From positions 559,411-623,410 of the forward strand of contig NZ_QLMK01000001.1 of NCBI RefSeq assembly GCF_003259955.1: a stretch of DNA of 64,000 bases, written 5' to 3'. Both the position numbers and the translations under genes were made by a program. Numbering within the stretch: position 1 is the first letter of the stretch; each line of letters opens with the position of its first letter. Below, one piece after another: positions 1 through 9,340 of the stretch. The DNA is from Falsochrobactrum ovis. Its GTDB lineage: Bacteria > Pseudomonadota > Alphaproteobacteria > Rhizobiales > Rhizobiaceae. The notes beneath the pieces were generated by a model that saw only the letters and a list, made by a program, of their open reading frames with translations, did not search any database and was not told the DNA's origin.

Positions 1-825
1 CGGATAAATGGCGGCCAATTGAATAGGCGCTGGCGGGGTGCTTTCGAGGATTGGAACCAGCCTGCCTTCGCGCATATATTCCTTCACTTCGAAAACTGGC
101 TTATTGATAATGCCGCGCCCCGCAAGCGCCCATTGTGTCAGCACATCGCCATCATCTGAATCATATGGACCTCTCACTTCAAACTTACGCAGCCCTGTAG
201 GCGTTTGAAGGGTCCAATAATATTCCTTGGACCCCGGAAAGCGCAGCAAAAGGCAATGATGTTTCTCGCCCACCAGCTCTTCAGGCGATTGCGGCAAACC
301 ATGCTTTTGCAAATATTCGGGCGTTGCACAAATCACCCGCTCGCAATCCATAATGCCCCGCATGCGCAGATTTGAATTTTCCAGCACGCCGAGCTTGAAC
401 GCAACGTCGACGCCCTCGCTCATAATATCGATATCATGATCTGACAGCCGCAAGCGAACTTCAATATCTGGATATTTATCATGAAATTCGGGAATACCTG
501 ACGCAATCAGCCTTCGTCCAATACCAAGCGGTGCAGTGATGCGCAGCGAACCTTTGGGATTTTTCGAAAGTTCTCCTATGGCTGATTCCGCTTCCTCGAC
601 AGCTTCGAGTATTTTCAGCGCACCATCATAAAACAGCCGCCCATGTTCTGTCGGGGTGAGTTTACGCGTCGTGCGGTTAAATAGGCGCGCGCCCAGGTGT
701 TTTTCCAGTTCTTTGATGCGATTGCTGGCAACCGCCGGAGAGACCCGCTGGTCACGCCCTGCCGCTGAAAGATTGCCCAATTCAACGACGCGCACAAAGA
801 CGCGCAAATTATCCAGATATGACAT
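1..825 (-). CDS. LysR-family transcriptional regulator (3' end cut by window edge)
   Basis: Reading down from ATG at 823-825 gives 275 uninterrupted codons to the left edge, so the C-terminus lies outside the window. The N-terminus (MSYLDNLRVFVRVVELGNLS) and the following segment to about residue 60 are a LysR winged helix-turn-helix, with RLFNRTTRKLTPTEHG closing it. From about residue 88 (GSLRITAPLGIGRRL) a LysR substrate-binding domain of the CrgA/DsdC-like subgroup follows. The gene is divergent from puuD-guaD-gckA across about 224 bp, which is the usual LysR arrangement, so control of that purine-catabolic operon is likely but inferred. The effector is unknown. Confidence 0.92.
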   Translation of the reverse strand, partial: MSYLDNLRVFVRVVELGNLSAAGRDQRVSPAVASNRIKELEKHLGARLFNRTTRKLTPTEHGRLFYDGALKILEAVEEAESAIGELSKNPKGSLRITAPLGIGRRLIASGIPEFHDKYPDIEVRLRLSDHDIDIMSEGVDVAFKLGVLENSNLRMRGIMDCERVICATPEYLQKHGLPQSPEELVGEKHHCLLLRFPGSKEYYWTLQTPTGLRKFEVRGPYDSDDGDVLTQWALAGRGIINKPVFEVKEYMREGRLVPILESTPPAPIQLAAIYP

Positions 826-860
826 AGGCTACTGCACCATTGTCTAGATTTTTTTGAAAG

Positions 861-875
861 TGATCGGTGTGATCA
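861..875. promoter_or_regulatory. Inverted repeat TGATC-N5-GATCA, candidate LysR operator
   Basis: A 15-bp perfect inverted repeat (TGATCGGTGTGATCA) lies in the divergent region between the LysR gene and puuD, 36 bp upstream of the LysR start. LysR proteins bind dyads near T-N11-A; this one has T-N13-A geometry, so the match is only general. Nothing else is recognised in 826-1049. Confidence 0.35.
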
Positions 876-1049
876 AACATTCCCCGTAATCGATTCCTTT
901 GGCACATTAGTGCATTCCCGCCAAAAGTGGGAACCGGTTTTAAGTCGATAAGCCTGATCTCAAAAAACTTGCTCATTGGCATAAGAGGTTTGAACAGGCA
1001 TCTTAGTATAGGTTGCATTGGGAGCTTTGGGGAATAATGGGAGGGATGC

Positions 1050-2288
1050 ATGTATGATCTTGCCGTGGCCTGGGATTGGCTAGGCTTCGCAGCACGATGG
1101 TTGCATGTGATAACCGCTATCGCGTGGATCGGATCATCCTTCTATTTCATGGCGCTTGATCTTGGCCTGCGCCAGCGCCCCGGTCTGCCAGAAGGTGCCT
1201 TTGGCGAAGAATGGCAGGTCCATGGCGGTGGTTTCTATCACATCCAGAAATATCTGGTCGCACCGGCTCAGATGCCAGAACATCTGATTTGGTTTAAATG
1301 GGAATCCTACGCCACTTGGCTTTCCGGCTTCGCTCTGCTCTGCATCGTCTATTATGCGGGCGCTGATCTTTATCTAATAGATCCAAACGTTCTGGATGTC
1401 TCCGCCCCGGTTGCGATTGGCATTTCACTTGCATCCCTCGCTTTTGGCTGGCTCGCTTATGATATGATCTGCAAGATGGCGCTTGGAAAAAGCGACACTT
1501 TGTTGATGATATTGCTCTATTTCGTGCTGGTTTTGGTCGCATGGGGCTATACACATCTTTTCACAGGCCGGGCGGCCTTTCTGCATCTGGGCGCATTCAC
1601 CGCGACCATCATGTCAGCCAATGTGTTTATGATCATCATCCCCAATCAGAAAATTGTGGTCGCTGATCTGATTGCCGGGCGCAAACCTGATCCCAAATAC
1701 GGAAAAATCGCCAAACAGCGCTCGACACATAATAATTATCTGACACTGCCTGTCCTGTTCTTGATGCTCTCAAACCATTATCCGCTGGCCTTTGCCACCG
1801 AATATAATTGGGTGATTGCCTCGCTGGTCTTTCTGATGGGGGTTACCATCCGCCATTGGTTCAACACCCGCCATGCGGGCAAAGGCAATCCAACCTGGAC
1901 TTGGTTGGTCACTGTCTTGCTGTTTATTGCTATCATGTGGCTTTCCACAGTTCCCAAAATTCTCACCGGTGAGCGCGAAGACACTAAAATCTCTAGCTTG
2001 CAACAGAGCTTTATCGCGGATCCACATTTTGACACTGTGCGCGATACGGTTCTGGGCCGATGTGCCATGTGTCATGCCCAAGAGCCAAGCTGGGAAGGCA
2101 TGATTACTGCACCCAAAGGGGTAATACTTGAAACCGATCGTGATATCGCGGCCCATGCGCGTGATATCTATTTGCAGGCTGGGCGCTCACATGCCATGCC
2201 ACCTGCCAACATAACCGGCGTAACTGAACAAGAGCGACAGCTTCTTACCTCATGGTATGATTCCGCCGTCGCTGGAGCAAAAGAATAA
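1050..2288 (+). CDS. puuD: Membrane urate hydroxylase PuuD with C-terminal cytochrome c domain
   Basis: This 412-residue protein matches PuuD (formerly DUF989): an N-terminal domain of about eight to nine hydrophobic helices (start MYDLAVAWDWLGFAARWLHV, through about residue 310) followed by a cytochrome c domain with heme motif CAMCH at C338/C341/H342. In the family this enzyme oxidises urate to 5-hydroxyisourate and passes electrons to the heme c domain instead of releasing peroxide like uricase. It is the first gene of an operon: its stop overlaps the next start as TAATG. The neighbouring guanine deaminase supports a purine-breakdown role. The catalytic residues of the membrane domain cannot be assigned from sequence alone. 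Confidence 0.93.
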   Translation: MYDLAVAWDWLGFAARWLHVITAIAWIGSSFYFMALDLGLRQRPGLPEGAFGEEWQVHGGGFYHIQKYLVAPAQMPEHLIWFKWESYATWLSGFALLCIVYYAGADLYLIDPNVLDVSAPVAIGISLASLAFGWLAYDMICKMALGKSDTLLMILLYFVLVLVAWGYTHLFTGRAAFLHLGAFTATIMSANVFMIIIPNQKIVVADLIAGRKPDPKYGKIAKQRSTHNNYLTLPVLFLMLSNHYPLAFATEYNWVIASLVFLMGVTIRHWFNTRHAGKGNPTWTWLVTVLLFIAIMWLSTVPKILTGEREDTKISSLQQSFIADPHFDTVRDTVLGRCAMCHAQEPSWEGMITAPKGVILETDRDIAAHARDIYLQAGRSHAMPPANITGVTEQERQLLTSWYDSAVAGAKE

Positions 2289-3607
2289 TGCATAAATTAC
2301 TCATCCGAGGCCGCGTACTAACCTTCCGTGACGAACCACAGAGCCTAGATGACGAAAATTCCTACAGCTATATTGAAGATGGAGCAGTGTTGGTCGAAAA
2401 TGGCCACATTGTCCGCACGGGTGACTTTAAAAGCGTGAGCGCGCAGGCGGGCACCGATATTAAAATCGCTGATCATCGTCCTCATCTGATCTTGCCCGGC
2501 TTCATTGATACCCATATCCATTTTCCACAGACGCAAGTCGTGGCTTCCTATGCGGCTAATCTGCTTGAATGGCTCAATACCTATACATTTGTTGCAGAGC
2601 AGAAATTTGCCGATGAGCAACATGCGGAATTTATCGCTGAGCGTTTTCTGGATGAGCTGATCCGCCAGGGCACCACCACCGCAGTCGCTTATTGTTCGGT
2701 GCATCCGCAAAGTGCTGATGCCTATTTCCGCGCGGCTGAACAACGCAATATGCGTATGCTTGGCGGCAAGGTCATGATGGATCGCAATGCGCCGCCAGCT
2801 CTCTGCGATACGGCACAGACAGGATATGACGACACCAAAGCGCTGATTAAACGCTGGCATGGCAAAAGCCGGCTTGATTATGTGATTTCACCGCGTTTTG
2901 CGATCACTTCAACGCCAGAACAGCTCGAAGCAAGCGGAGCTTTGGCGCGTGAGCATCCTGAATGTTTTATCCAGACACATTTGTCGGAAAATTTGGATGA
3001 AATCGCCTTCACCAAATCGCTTTATCCAGATGCGCCGGACTATCTTGGCATTTATGAACATTACGGCCTTTTGGGAAATAAGACGCTGCTTGGCCACTCT
3101 ATCCATCTGGAAGAGCGAGAAGTGCAACTCATGGCGGAAACCGGGTCGATTGCGGTTTTCTGCCCAACATCAAATCTGTTCTTGGGATCTGGCCTTTTTG
3201 ACCGGGACCGGCTCAAACAGGCTGGCGTTCGCATCTCGGTTGCCACCGATATTGGCGGCGGCACCAGCTTTTCCATGCTGCGCACCATGGATGAAGGCTA
3301 CAAGGTTTTGCAACTTCGTGAGCAGCGGCTCAACCCATTGCAATCTTTTTATATGATGACTTTGGGTAATGCTCGGGCGCTGGCAATGGAAGATAAGATC
3401 GGCACGCTTGATGCAGGCACAGAAGCAGATATTGTAGTGCTTGATTCACAAGCCACTTCGGTGATGCGGCTGCGCATGGCGGCGGGCGCATCGCTAGAGC
3501 AGGAGCTTTTCTTATTGCAGACCTTAGGCGATGACCGTGCGATAGCGGAAACTTATATTGCCGGAAAACCGCTCAAGTCTCAACTTTCTTCAATGCAGGA
3601 CATATGA
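2288..3607 (+). CDS. guaD: Guanine deaminase
   Basis: A 439-residue amidohydrolase. The metal-binding motif GFIDTHIHFPQ gives H76 and H78, followed by HLSE (about 233), GHSIHL (about 270) and a metal/catalytic ATDIGGG segment (about 320), as in bacterial guanine deaminases that convert guanine to xanthine and ammonia. Length is normal for the family (about 430-450). The start overlaps the puuD stop by one base and the 3' end overlaps the next gene by 4 nt (ATGA), so the three genes are translationally coupled. Cytosolic. Xanthine dehydrogenase, which would link guanine to urate, is not in the window and may lie beyond the left edge. Confidence 0.93.
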   Translation: MHKLLIRGRVLTFRDEPQSLDDENSYSYIEDGAVLVENGHIVRTGDFKSVSAQAGTDIKIADHRPHLILPGFIDTHIHFPQTQVVASYAANLLEWLNTYTFVAEQKFADEQHAEFIAERFLDELIRQGTTTAVAYCSVHPQSADAYFRAAEQRNMRMLGGKVMMDRNAPPALCDTAQTGYDDTKALIKRWHGKSRLDYVISPRFAITSTPEQLEASGALAREHPECFIQTHLSENLDEIAFTKSLYPDAPDYLGIYEHYGLLGNKTLLGHSIHLEEREVQLMAETGSIAVFCPTSNLFLGSGLFDRDRLKQAGVRISVATDIGGGTSFSMLRTMDEGYKVLQLREQRLNPLQSFYMMTLGNARALAMEDKIGTLDAGTEADIVVLDSQATSVMRLRMAAGASLEQELFLLQTLGDDRAIAETYIAGKPLKSQLSSMQDI

Positions 3608-4893
3608 CCAGAATTGCTGATCCGAGAAAATTTCTCACCAGTCTTTTTGACGCTGCGGTAAAAGCCGCAGATCCGGAATTGGTCATTCGTGAGAATTTGC
3701 CACAAAAACCCAAAGGCCGCACGATAGTGATCGGGGCGGGCAAGGGATCTGCGCAAATGGCGGCAGCCTTCGAAAAAGCCTGGGCTGAAAAACATCCAGA
3801 TTCAACCCTCAAAGGCCTGGTTGTAACGCGCTATGGCTATGCCACGCCCTGCAATCATATTGAGATCATCGAAGCAGCCCATCCAGTCCCCGATCAAGCG
3901 GGTCTGGACGCCGCAAAACGTTTGTTTGAGCTGATCTCCGGCCTTAGCAAAGATGATTTGGTGGTGGCGCTTATTTCGGGCGGCGGCTCAGCATTATTGC
4001 CGTCCCCGCCCGATGGCATGACGCTGGCAGACGAAATTGCTGTCAATCAAGCTTTGCTGGCTTCTGGCGCGCCGATTTCAGCCATGAATACGATCAGAAA
4101 GCACCTTTCATTGATAAAAGGCGGAAGGCTCGCTGCCGCCGCCCATCCGGCAAAAGTGTTTTCACTGATTGTGTCTGACATTCCCGGTGATAATCCGGCC
4201 TTTGTGGCGTCTGGCCCGACGGTCCCCGATGATACAAATCGCGACCACGCATTGAAAATCCTCGAACGCTATAGTCTTGACCTTCCCGCTGCTGCCATGG
4301 CGCATATTCGAAGCGAAAACTGCCATGCGCCAAAGCCTGACGACGCAATTTTTGCCAATAATGAAGTGCGCGTGATCGCTTCTGCCGCTGCATCGCTGGA
4401 GGCTGCGGCGCGTGAGGCAGAAAAGCAGGGATTATCAGCAATCATACTTTCTGACTCGATAGAAGGTGAAGCGCGCGAAGTTGCCCATGTCCATGCCGCC
4501 ATTGCGCGTGAGATAGCAACTCGCAACCGCCCGTTTAAAAAACCAGTGGTGCTTTTATCGGGCGGCGAAACCACCGTCACCATTCGTGCCAAAGGCGGTA
4601 AGGGTGGCCGCAACAGCGAATTTTTGCTGTCATTTGCGCTTGGTATCGACGGCTATTCCAATATTCACGCGTTGGCCGCCGACACAGATGGCATTGACGG
4701 CTCTGAAGATAATGCCGGTGCATTTGCTGATGGCACAAGCATTAGCCGTTTGCTGGAAGCGGGCGAGGATGCATCAGCTCGGCTTAATGCGAATGATGCC
4801 TGGACTGCATTTCACGCAATTGGTGATCTATTTGTGCCGGGACCGACCGGCACAAATGTCAACGATCTTCGGGCGATTCTGATTGAGGATTAA
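3604..4893 (+). CDS. gckA: Glycerate 2-kinase, MOFRL/TtuD family
   Basis: A 429-residue protein of the GckA/TtuD (MOFRL) family, often annotated as hydroxypyruvate reductase but shown in several bacteria to be glycerate 2-kinase (glycerate + ATP to 2-phosphoglycerate). Visible marks are the N-terminal GAGKGSAQMAAAFE loop (about 44), SGGGSALLPSPP (about 125), the LSGGETTVTI start of the MOFRL C-terminal domain (about 318) and the end LFVPGPTGTNVNDLRAIL. It overlaps guaD by 4 nt. In the purine pathway, glyoxylate from ureidoglycolate can be carried through tartronate semialdehyde to glycerate, so this kinase fits as the last step. Its 3' end overlaps convergent ccoS by 35 nt. Confidence 0.88.
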   Translation: MTRIADPRKFLTSLFDAAVKAADPELVIRENLPQKPKGRTIVIGAGKGSAQMAAAFEKAWAEKHPDSTLKGLVVTRYGYATPCNHIEIIEAAHPVPDQAGLDAAKRLFELISGLSKDDLVVALISGGGSALLPSPPDGMTLADEIAVNQALLASGAPISAMNTIRKHLSLIKGGRLAAAAHPAKVFSLIVSDIPGDNPAFVASGPTVPDDTNRDHALKILERYSLDLPAAAMAHIRSENCHAPKPDDAIFANNEVRVIASAAASLEAAAREAEKQGLSAIILSDSIEGEAREVAHVHAAIAREIATRNRPFKKPVVLLSGGETTVTIRAKGGKGGRNSEFLLSFALGIDGYSNIHALAADTDGIDGSEDNAGAFADGTSISRLLEAGEDASARLNANDAWTAFHAIGDLFVPGPTGTNVNDLRAILIED

Positions 4894-5038
4894 TATCCTC
4901 GTCATCATCGAGTAAAATGCGGTTGGCGGCTCCATCCAGATCGTCATACTGCCCGTCTTTCAACGCCCAAAGGAAGGCAGCCAGCCCCAATCCGCCCAAA
5001 ATAAGCGCAAGCGGTATTAGAAATAACAGCCCGCTCAT
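4859..5038 (-). CDS. ccoS: Cytochrome cbb3 oxidase assembly protein CcoS
   Basis: Reading the minus strand from ATG at 5036-5038 gives 59 residues: MSGLLFLIPLALILGGLGLA begins a single transmembrane helix, then AFLWALKDGQYDDLDGAA and an acidic tail ending SPEDR. This is the CcoS (FixS) pattern: one N-terminal helix followed by the W-x4-GQYDDL motif. CcoS is needed for cofactor insertion into cbb3 oxidase. The start overlaps the ccoI stop by 4 nt (ATGA), closing the ccoGHIS operon, and the 3' end runs 35 nt into the end of convergent gckA. It is small and easily missed. Confidence 0.92.
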   Translation of the reverse strand: MSGLLFLIPLALILGGLGLAAFLWALKDGQYDDLDGAANRILLDDDEDINPQSESPEDR

Positions 5039-7296
5039 TCAGCAGCCTCTTGCAGCGAAGAAACAGGCGCTGTCTTGGCCTGTTTCTTTGCAGTCTCTTT
5101 GCCAGCCTTAAGCCGCATCGCATTGCTGATAACAACAATCGACGAGAATGACATGGAAAGCGCAGCCACAAGCGGCGTCACATAGCCGAATATCGCGATG
5201 GGCACAGCGATCATATTATACCCGATAGAGAGCGCAAAATTCTGCCTGATCAGCTTGCCCGCTTCTTTGGATATTGCGCGGGCAAGCGGAACTGCCGCCA
5301 AGCTCTCACGCAAGAAAACAAAGTCTGCGGCATTGCGACCAATATCAGCGGCCGTTGCAGGAGCCATGGAGACATAGGCCGAAACCAGCGCTGGCGCGTC
5401 ATTCAGCCCGTCGCCAACCATCAGCACTTTTTTACCCTCGGCAGAAAGTTCCTGCACAATTTCTGATTTTTCAGCAGGCAATATTTCAGCGCGATAATTA
5501 TCAACGCCAAGATAGCCTGCGAGCTTTTTCACCGCGGGCAGCTTGTCGCCCGACATAATGCCAAGCTTAATGCCCGCTTGACGCAATTCGCCAAGCGCCA
5601 GAGCCGCATCTTCACGTGGACGGTCTTCAAAGTGGAATGTCTCCACTATTTTTCCATCAATCGAAAGACAGGTTTGTGGGCCCGAGCTTTGCGCTTCAAC
5701 CGCCTCATTGCCGCCAGCCCAGTCTCGCCTGCCAAGCCGATAAACTTTGCCATCCAGCTCAGCTTCAATGCCCGATCCCGGCACTTCCTCTATGCGAGTG
5801 AACGCAGTCATCGGCTTGGAACCGGAGAAAGCGGCCAATGCCCGCGAGAGCGGATGCCTTGAATAAAGCGAAAGCTCGGATGCAATTTCCAGATTAGCCG
5901 GATCGATTTTCTGCTGATCAATCAGCTGTGGCTGACCTAGCGTTAATGTGCCGGTTTTATCAAAAAGCGCCGTATCAATCTCTGCCATTCGCTCCATGGC
6001 AGACCCGTCTTTGATCATAATTCCGTTTTCAAACAAACGACGAGCCGCAACCACCTGAACGATTGGAACCGCAAGCGCCAGCGCACACGGGCAGGTAATG
6101 ATAAGCGTCGAAATGGCAATATAGATCGAGCGATACCAATCGCCGCCCGTGTAAACCATCCAGCCTAGAAAAGCCATGAATGCGATGGAATGGACGAGGG
6201 GAACATAAAGTTCAGACGCTCGGTCTGCCAATCGGCGATAACGTGCGCGACCATCTCCGGCCACATCCATGAGCCGCACCATTTCGGCCAGAAATGAATC
6301 CTTGGCTTCAGCCGTTGCTCGGATGATCAGTGGGGCGGAAAGATTAAGCGTGCCCGCCCGGATATCAGATCCAGGCCCCACAGGAACCGCATCGCTTTCC
6401 CCTGATGCAATCGAACAATCAAGTTCTGAACGCCCTTCTTCAACGCGCGCATCGACCGGCACACGTTCTCCTGTCGTAAGAATAATGCGCATATCTGGCT
6501 TGATGTCATTGACGGGCAGATAATTATGCTCGCCATTTTCACCAATCACCACAGCGCCGCGAGAGCCGAGCTGCGCTAGCCCGCGCACCGCAGAGCGTGC
6601 CCGTTCGCGCATTGTGTAATCAAGCGTACGCCCGATCAATAGGAAGAAAAGCAGAGAGACTGACGCATCAAAATATGCATGTTCACCATGATGAATGGTC
6701 TCATAAATGCTCATTATAAAGGCGAGCGAAATCGCAAGCGCAATCGGAACATCCATATTGACGCGGCGAGCTCTCAGTGCGGTCCATGCGGAAGTATAAA
6801 AAATACGGCCCGAATAGATCAGTGTCGGAAGCGCAATCAGCGCAGAAATCCAGTGAAACAGATCGCGGGTGGCGGCATCAGCGCCTGACCATACGGCCAC
6901 TGAAAGCAACATGACATTGCTCGATGCAAAGGCCGCAACACCCAGCGCAATCAATAGTCGCGTAAATGTCGGATCTTTTTCACGCACCATATCGAAAATA
7001 TGCGCCTGATAACCCAGCTTATTGAGTTCATCGATAATATTCGGAGGTGTGGTTCCGTCTTTCCAGCGCACAGAGACCCGCTTGGCGGTGAGATTGACGC
7101 GTGCATATTCGACACCCGGCAATGCTCCCAACCCATTTTCGATACTCTTGATACACATGCCGCAATGCACATCGGGAACGGAAAGCTCAATCTGGCGCAA
7201 TCCGTTGCCCAAGGCGCGGCTTGAGAGCGTCAATTCTTCCGGCGAAATGACCTTCGATATGGTTGCAATCTGAGCGGATTCTACACAACAACTCAT
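5035..7296 (-). CDS. ccoI: Copper-translocating P1B-type ATPase CcoI/FixI
   Basis: A 753-residue copper P-type ATPase of the cbb3-assembly group. In order: a heavy-metal-associated domain with C45-x2-C48 (HCGMC), paired transmembrane helices, the actuator TGE region (ERVPVDARVEEG, SGES at 298), the intramembrane CPC motif (C402-C404), phosphorylation motif DKTGT (446-450), an HP motif (SRHPLSRAL) and hinge GDGLNDAPAL. The family exports Cu(I) for incorporation into the heme-CuB site of cbb3 oxidase, not for copper resistance. Overlaps of 4 nt with ccoH upstream and ccoS downstream show a coupled operon. An extra MSCC at the N-terminus adds two cysteines of unknown relevance. Confidence 0.95.
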   Translation of the reverse strand: MSCCVESAQIATISKVISPEELTLSSRALGNGLRQIELSVPDVHCGMCIKSIENGLGALPGVEYARVNLTAKRVSVRWKDGTTPPNIIDELNKLGYQAHIFDMVREKDPTFTRLLIALGVAAFASSNVMLLSVAVWSGADAATRDLFHWISALIALPTLIYSGRIFYTSAWTALRARRVNMDVPIALAISLAFIMSIYETIHHGEHAYFDASVSLLFFLLIGRTLDYTMRERARSAVRGLAQLGSRGAVVIGENGEHNYLPVNDIKPDMRIILTTGERVPVDARVEEGRSELDCSIASGESDAVPVGPGSDIRAGTLNLSAPLIIRATAEAKDSFLAEMVRLMDVAGDGRARYRRLADRASELYVPLVHSIAFMAFLGWMVYTGGDWYRSIYIAISTLIITCPCALALAVPIVQVVAARRLFENGIMIKDGSAMERMAEIDTALFDKTGTLTLGQPQLIDQQKIDPANLEIASELSLYSRHPLSRALAAFSGSKPMTAFTRIEEVPGSGIEAELDGKVYRLGRRDWAGGNEAVEAQSSGPQTCLSIDGKIVETFHFEDRPREDAALALGELRQAGIKLGIMSGDKLPAVKKLAGYLGVDNYRAEILPAEKSEIVQELSAEGKKVLMVGDGLNDAPALVSAYVSMAPATAADIGRNAADFVFLRESLAAVPLARAISKEAGKLIRQNFALSIGYNMIAVPIAIFGYVTPLVAALSMSFSSIVVISNAMRLKAGKETAKKQAKTAPVSSLQEAAE

Positions 7297-7790
7297 AGCA
7301 ATTTACCATTACGGACATGAATCCGTTTTACATCGCGATAAGGATATTCCAGCCCCGCATTGGTGTTGACTTCCATAATCCACGCGCCGTCATCAAGCTG
7401 CACCGGTGCGCTCATCGTGCCAGGACCTGTCACTTCCAGATTAATCAAAGTGTCCTGCGCATCGCCCACAGGGCGTTTGAACAAGGCAGACGCGCCCATC
7501 ACATCAACGGCTTCTCCGTTTTTGTCCTTTATCTGATAAGAAAAGGTGCCATCCGAATAGTTTTCTTCAACCTGCCATTCGAGCGCCGCTTGCTGTTTTC
7601 CGATCTCGGATTTCTCGTTAAATTCCTGCCCTGCGACATAGGAATTCTGAACGACCAATCCACTCCAGCTATGATGCGCATTATAGGCCATGATCAGATT
7701 GACCACGATGATCACGCCGAAGAATGCCAGCATGATCGCCAGCATATGCCAGCCGGTGAAAGAGCCAGGAGTTTTTCTTTTTCCAGACAT
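7293..7790 (-). CDS. ccoH: Cytochrome cbb3 assembly protein CcoH/FixH
   Basis: A 165-residue protein with one N-terminal transmembrane helix (about 14-35, WHMLAIMLAFFGVIIVVNLI) and a periplasmic FixH domain. The segments TWSGLVVQNSYV-like (here HHSWSGLVVQNSYVAGQEFN) and FKRPVGDAQD are typical. FixH is a membrane protein that interacts with the maturing cbb3 oxidase and with CcoI during copper insertion. Its start overlaps the ccoG stop by one base (TAATG) and its end overlaps the ccoI start by 4 nt. Confidence 0.92.
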   Translation of the reverse strand: MSGKRKTPGSFTGWHMLAIMLAFFGVIIVVNLIMAYNAHHSWSGLVVQNSYVAGQEFNEKSEIGKQQAALEWQVEENYSDGTFSYQIKDKNGEAVDVMGASALFKRPVGDAQDTLINLEVTGPGTMSAPVQLDDGAWIMEVNTNAGLEYPYRDVKRIHVRNGKLL

Positions 7791-9340
7791 TATCTATTCT
7801 CCGGAGCTATGAAGATTGCCTTGTATCGGGCACTTTCCGATCCATCCACGTCTTGGATTTCGATTTCAAAATCCGTGCGATCAGTGCCGATGGAGGCGGG
7901 CGGCATCGTGATGAACATCCGCAGCGTCTTCAAACGATCCGGATCCACTGGCACCTCATAAGTATTTTCCGAAACCGAGTTTTCATCTTGCACTGTCAAT
8001 GTGGCCCCCGGAAGGCCGTCAATTGCCAGTCGGAACACGCGAGGTGTCGGGACCATATTAAGAAGCTTAACCGTATATCCGTTACGGATTGAGCCGTCCG
8101 AAAGTAACACATATTGAGGATTGCGATCATGCAGCACATTAATGCCGATGCGCTGACGCATATTGAGCGAAAACAGCAGTGTCAGCCCTACGAGCAGCCA
8201 GATCGCCAAATAAATCAGCGTGCGGGGACGCAGCATCTTTTTCCACGATAGCCGCTGCACTGAATCGGAAAGCTTATTGGGTGCCTCATATACGCGCTTA
8301 GGATCAATTGGCGATGCACCATTATTGGTAGCCAGATTCATATTGGCATTATAATCAGCCAGCGTCGCATAGGAGATCAGCCCACGCGGCTTACCGAGCT
8401 TATCCATCACCGAATTACAAGCATCAATGCACAACGCACAGGTGATGCATTCAAGCTGCTGGCCATCACGAATATCAATACCCATCGGGCAGGCGGCGAC
8501 ACAGGCATTACAATCGACGCAATCACCAACCGTTTCCCCAGCAGCGATCGCTTTTTTGGAATGGCGTGAACGCGGCTCCCCGCGCCAGTCATTATAAGTG
8601 ACGGTCAGCGCATTTTCGTCCATCATCGCGGCTTGGATGCGTGGCCATGGGCACATATAGGTGCATACTTGCTCGCGCATCAGACCGCCAAACACGTAAG
8701 TCGTGAAAGTGAGGATCGCGACCGTGAAATAAGCAACCGGTGCAGCTTTGCCGGTAACAAAATCAACCGCCAAGGTCGGCGCATCGGCAAAGTAGAATAT
8801 CCAAGCGCCCCCGGTCAGAATGCCAATCAGCAGCCAGATGCTGTGTTTGGTAACTCGTTTCCAGACTTTGTCGAAGGTCCACGGCGCTTTGTCCAGCTTT
8901 ATGCGCGCGTTGCGATCCCCTTCAATGGCGCGTTCCACCACCAAAAAGAGATCAACCCAGACGGTTTGCGGGCATGTATATCCGCACCACGCTCGTCCAA
9001 CCGCGGAGGTCGCAAGAAATAGTCCCAAGCCCGCCATGATTAGCAGACCTGCGACATAATAAAATTCCTGCGGCCAAATTTCGATAAAGAAGAAATAGAA
9101 GCGGCGATTTGCCAGATCGATCAAGACTGCCTGATCAGGAGCATAAGGGCCACGATCCCAGCGCAAAAACGGTGTGAGATAATAAATACCCAGCGTGACG
9201 AACATGACGATCCACTTGAAACGCCGGAATTCGCCTTTCACCCGTCTTGGGAAAATTTTGACCCGTGCCGCATAAAGCGATTTGCGGGTCTGGGGGGAGT
9301 TGACCGCCTGAACGTCAATCCGCTCGACATCGTCTGACAT
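7790..9340 (-). CDS. ccoG: Cytochrome cbb3 assembly protein CcoG/FixG
   Basis: A 516-residue membrane ferredoxin-like protein. The chosen start (MSDDVERIDV) has AGGAG eight bases upstream; an in-frame ATG 36 nt earlier lacks a ribosome site. Two [4Fe-4S] motifs are visible: C274/C277/C280/C284 and C298/C301/C304/C308. Two CxxxC pairs, CGYTC (119-123) and CTYMC (226-230), lie near the membrane segments and match the pairs described in CcoG as Cu(II) reductase. It has about five transmembrane helices and a C-terminal Ig-like domain (from about 400). It heads the ccoGHIS operon, 340 bp after ccoP on the same strand. Confidence 0.95.
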   Translation of the reverse strand: MSDDVERIDVQAVNSPQTRKSLYAARVKIFPRRVKGEFRRFKWIVMFVTLGIYYLTPFLRWDRGPYAPDQAVLIDLANRRFYFFFIEIWPQEFYYVAGLLIMAGLGLFLATSAVGRAWCGYTCPQTVWVDLFLVVERAIEGDRNARIKLDKAPWTFDKVWKRVTKHSIWLLIGILTGGAWIFYFADAPTLAVDFVTGKAAPVAYFTVAILTFTTYVFGGLMREQVCTYMCPWPRIQAAMMDENALTVTYNDWRGEPRSRHSKKAIAAGETVGDCVDCNACVAACPMGIDIRDGQQLECITCALCIDACNSVMDKLGKPRGLISYATLADYNANMNLATNNGASPIDPKRVYEAPNKLSDSVQRLSWKKMLRPRTLIYLAIWLLVGLTLLFSLNMRQRIGINVLHDRNPQYVLLSDGSIRNGYTVKLLNMVPTPRVFRLAIDGLPGATLTVQDENSVSENTYEVPVDPDRLKTLRMFITMPPASIGTDRTDFEIEIQDVDGSESARYKAIFIAPENR

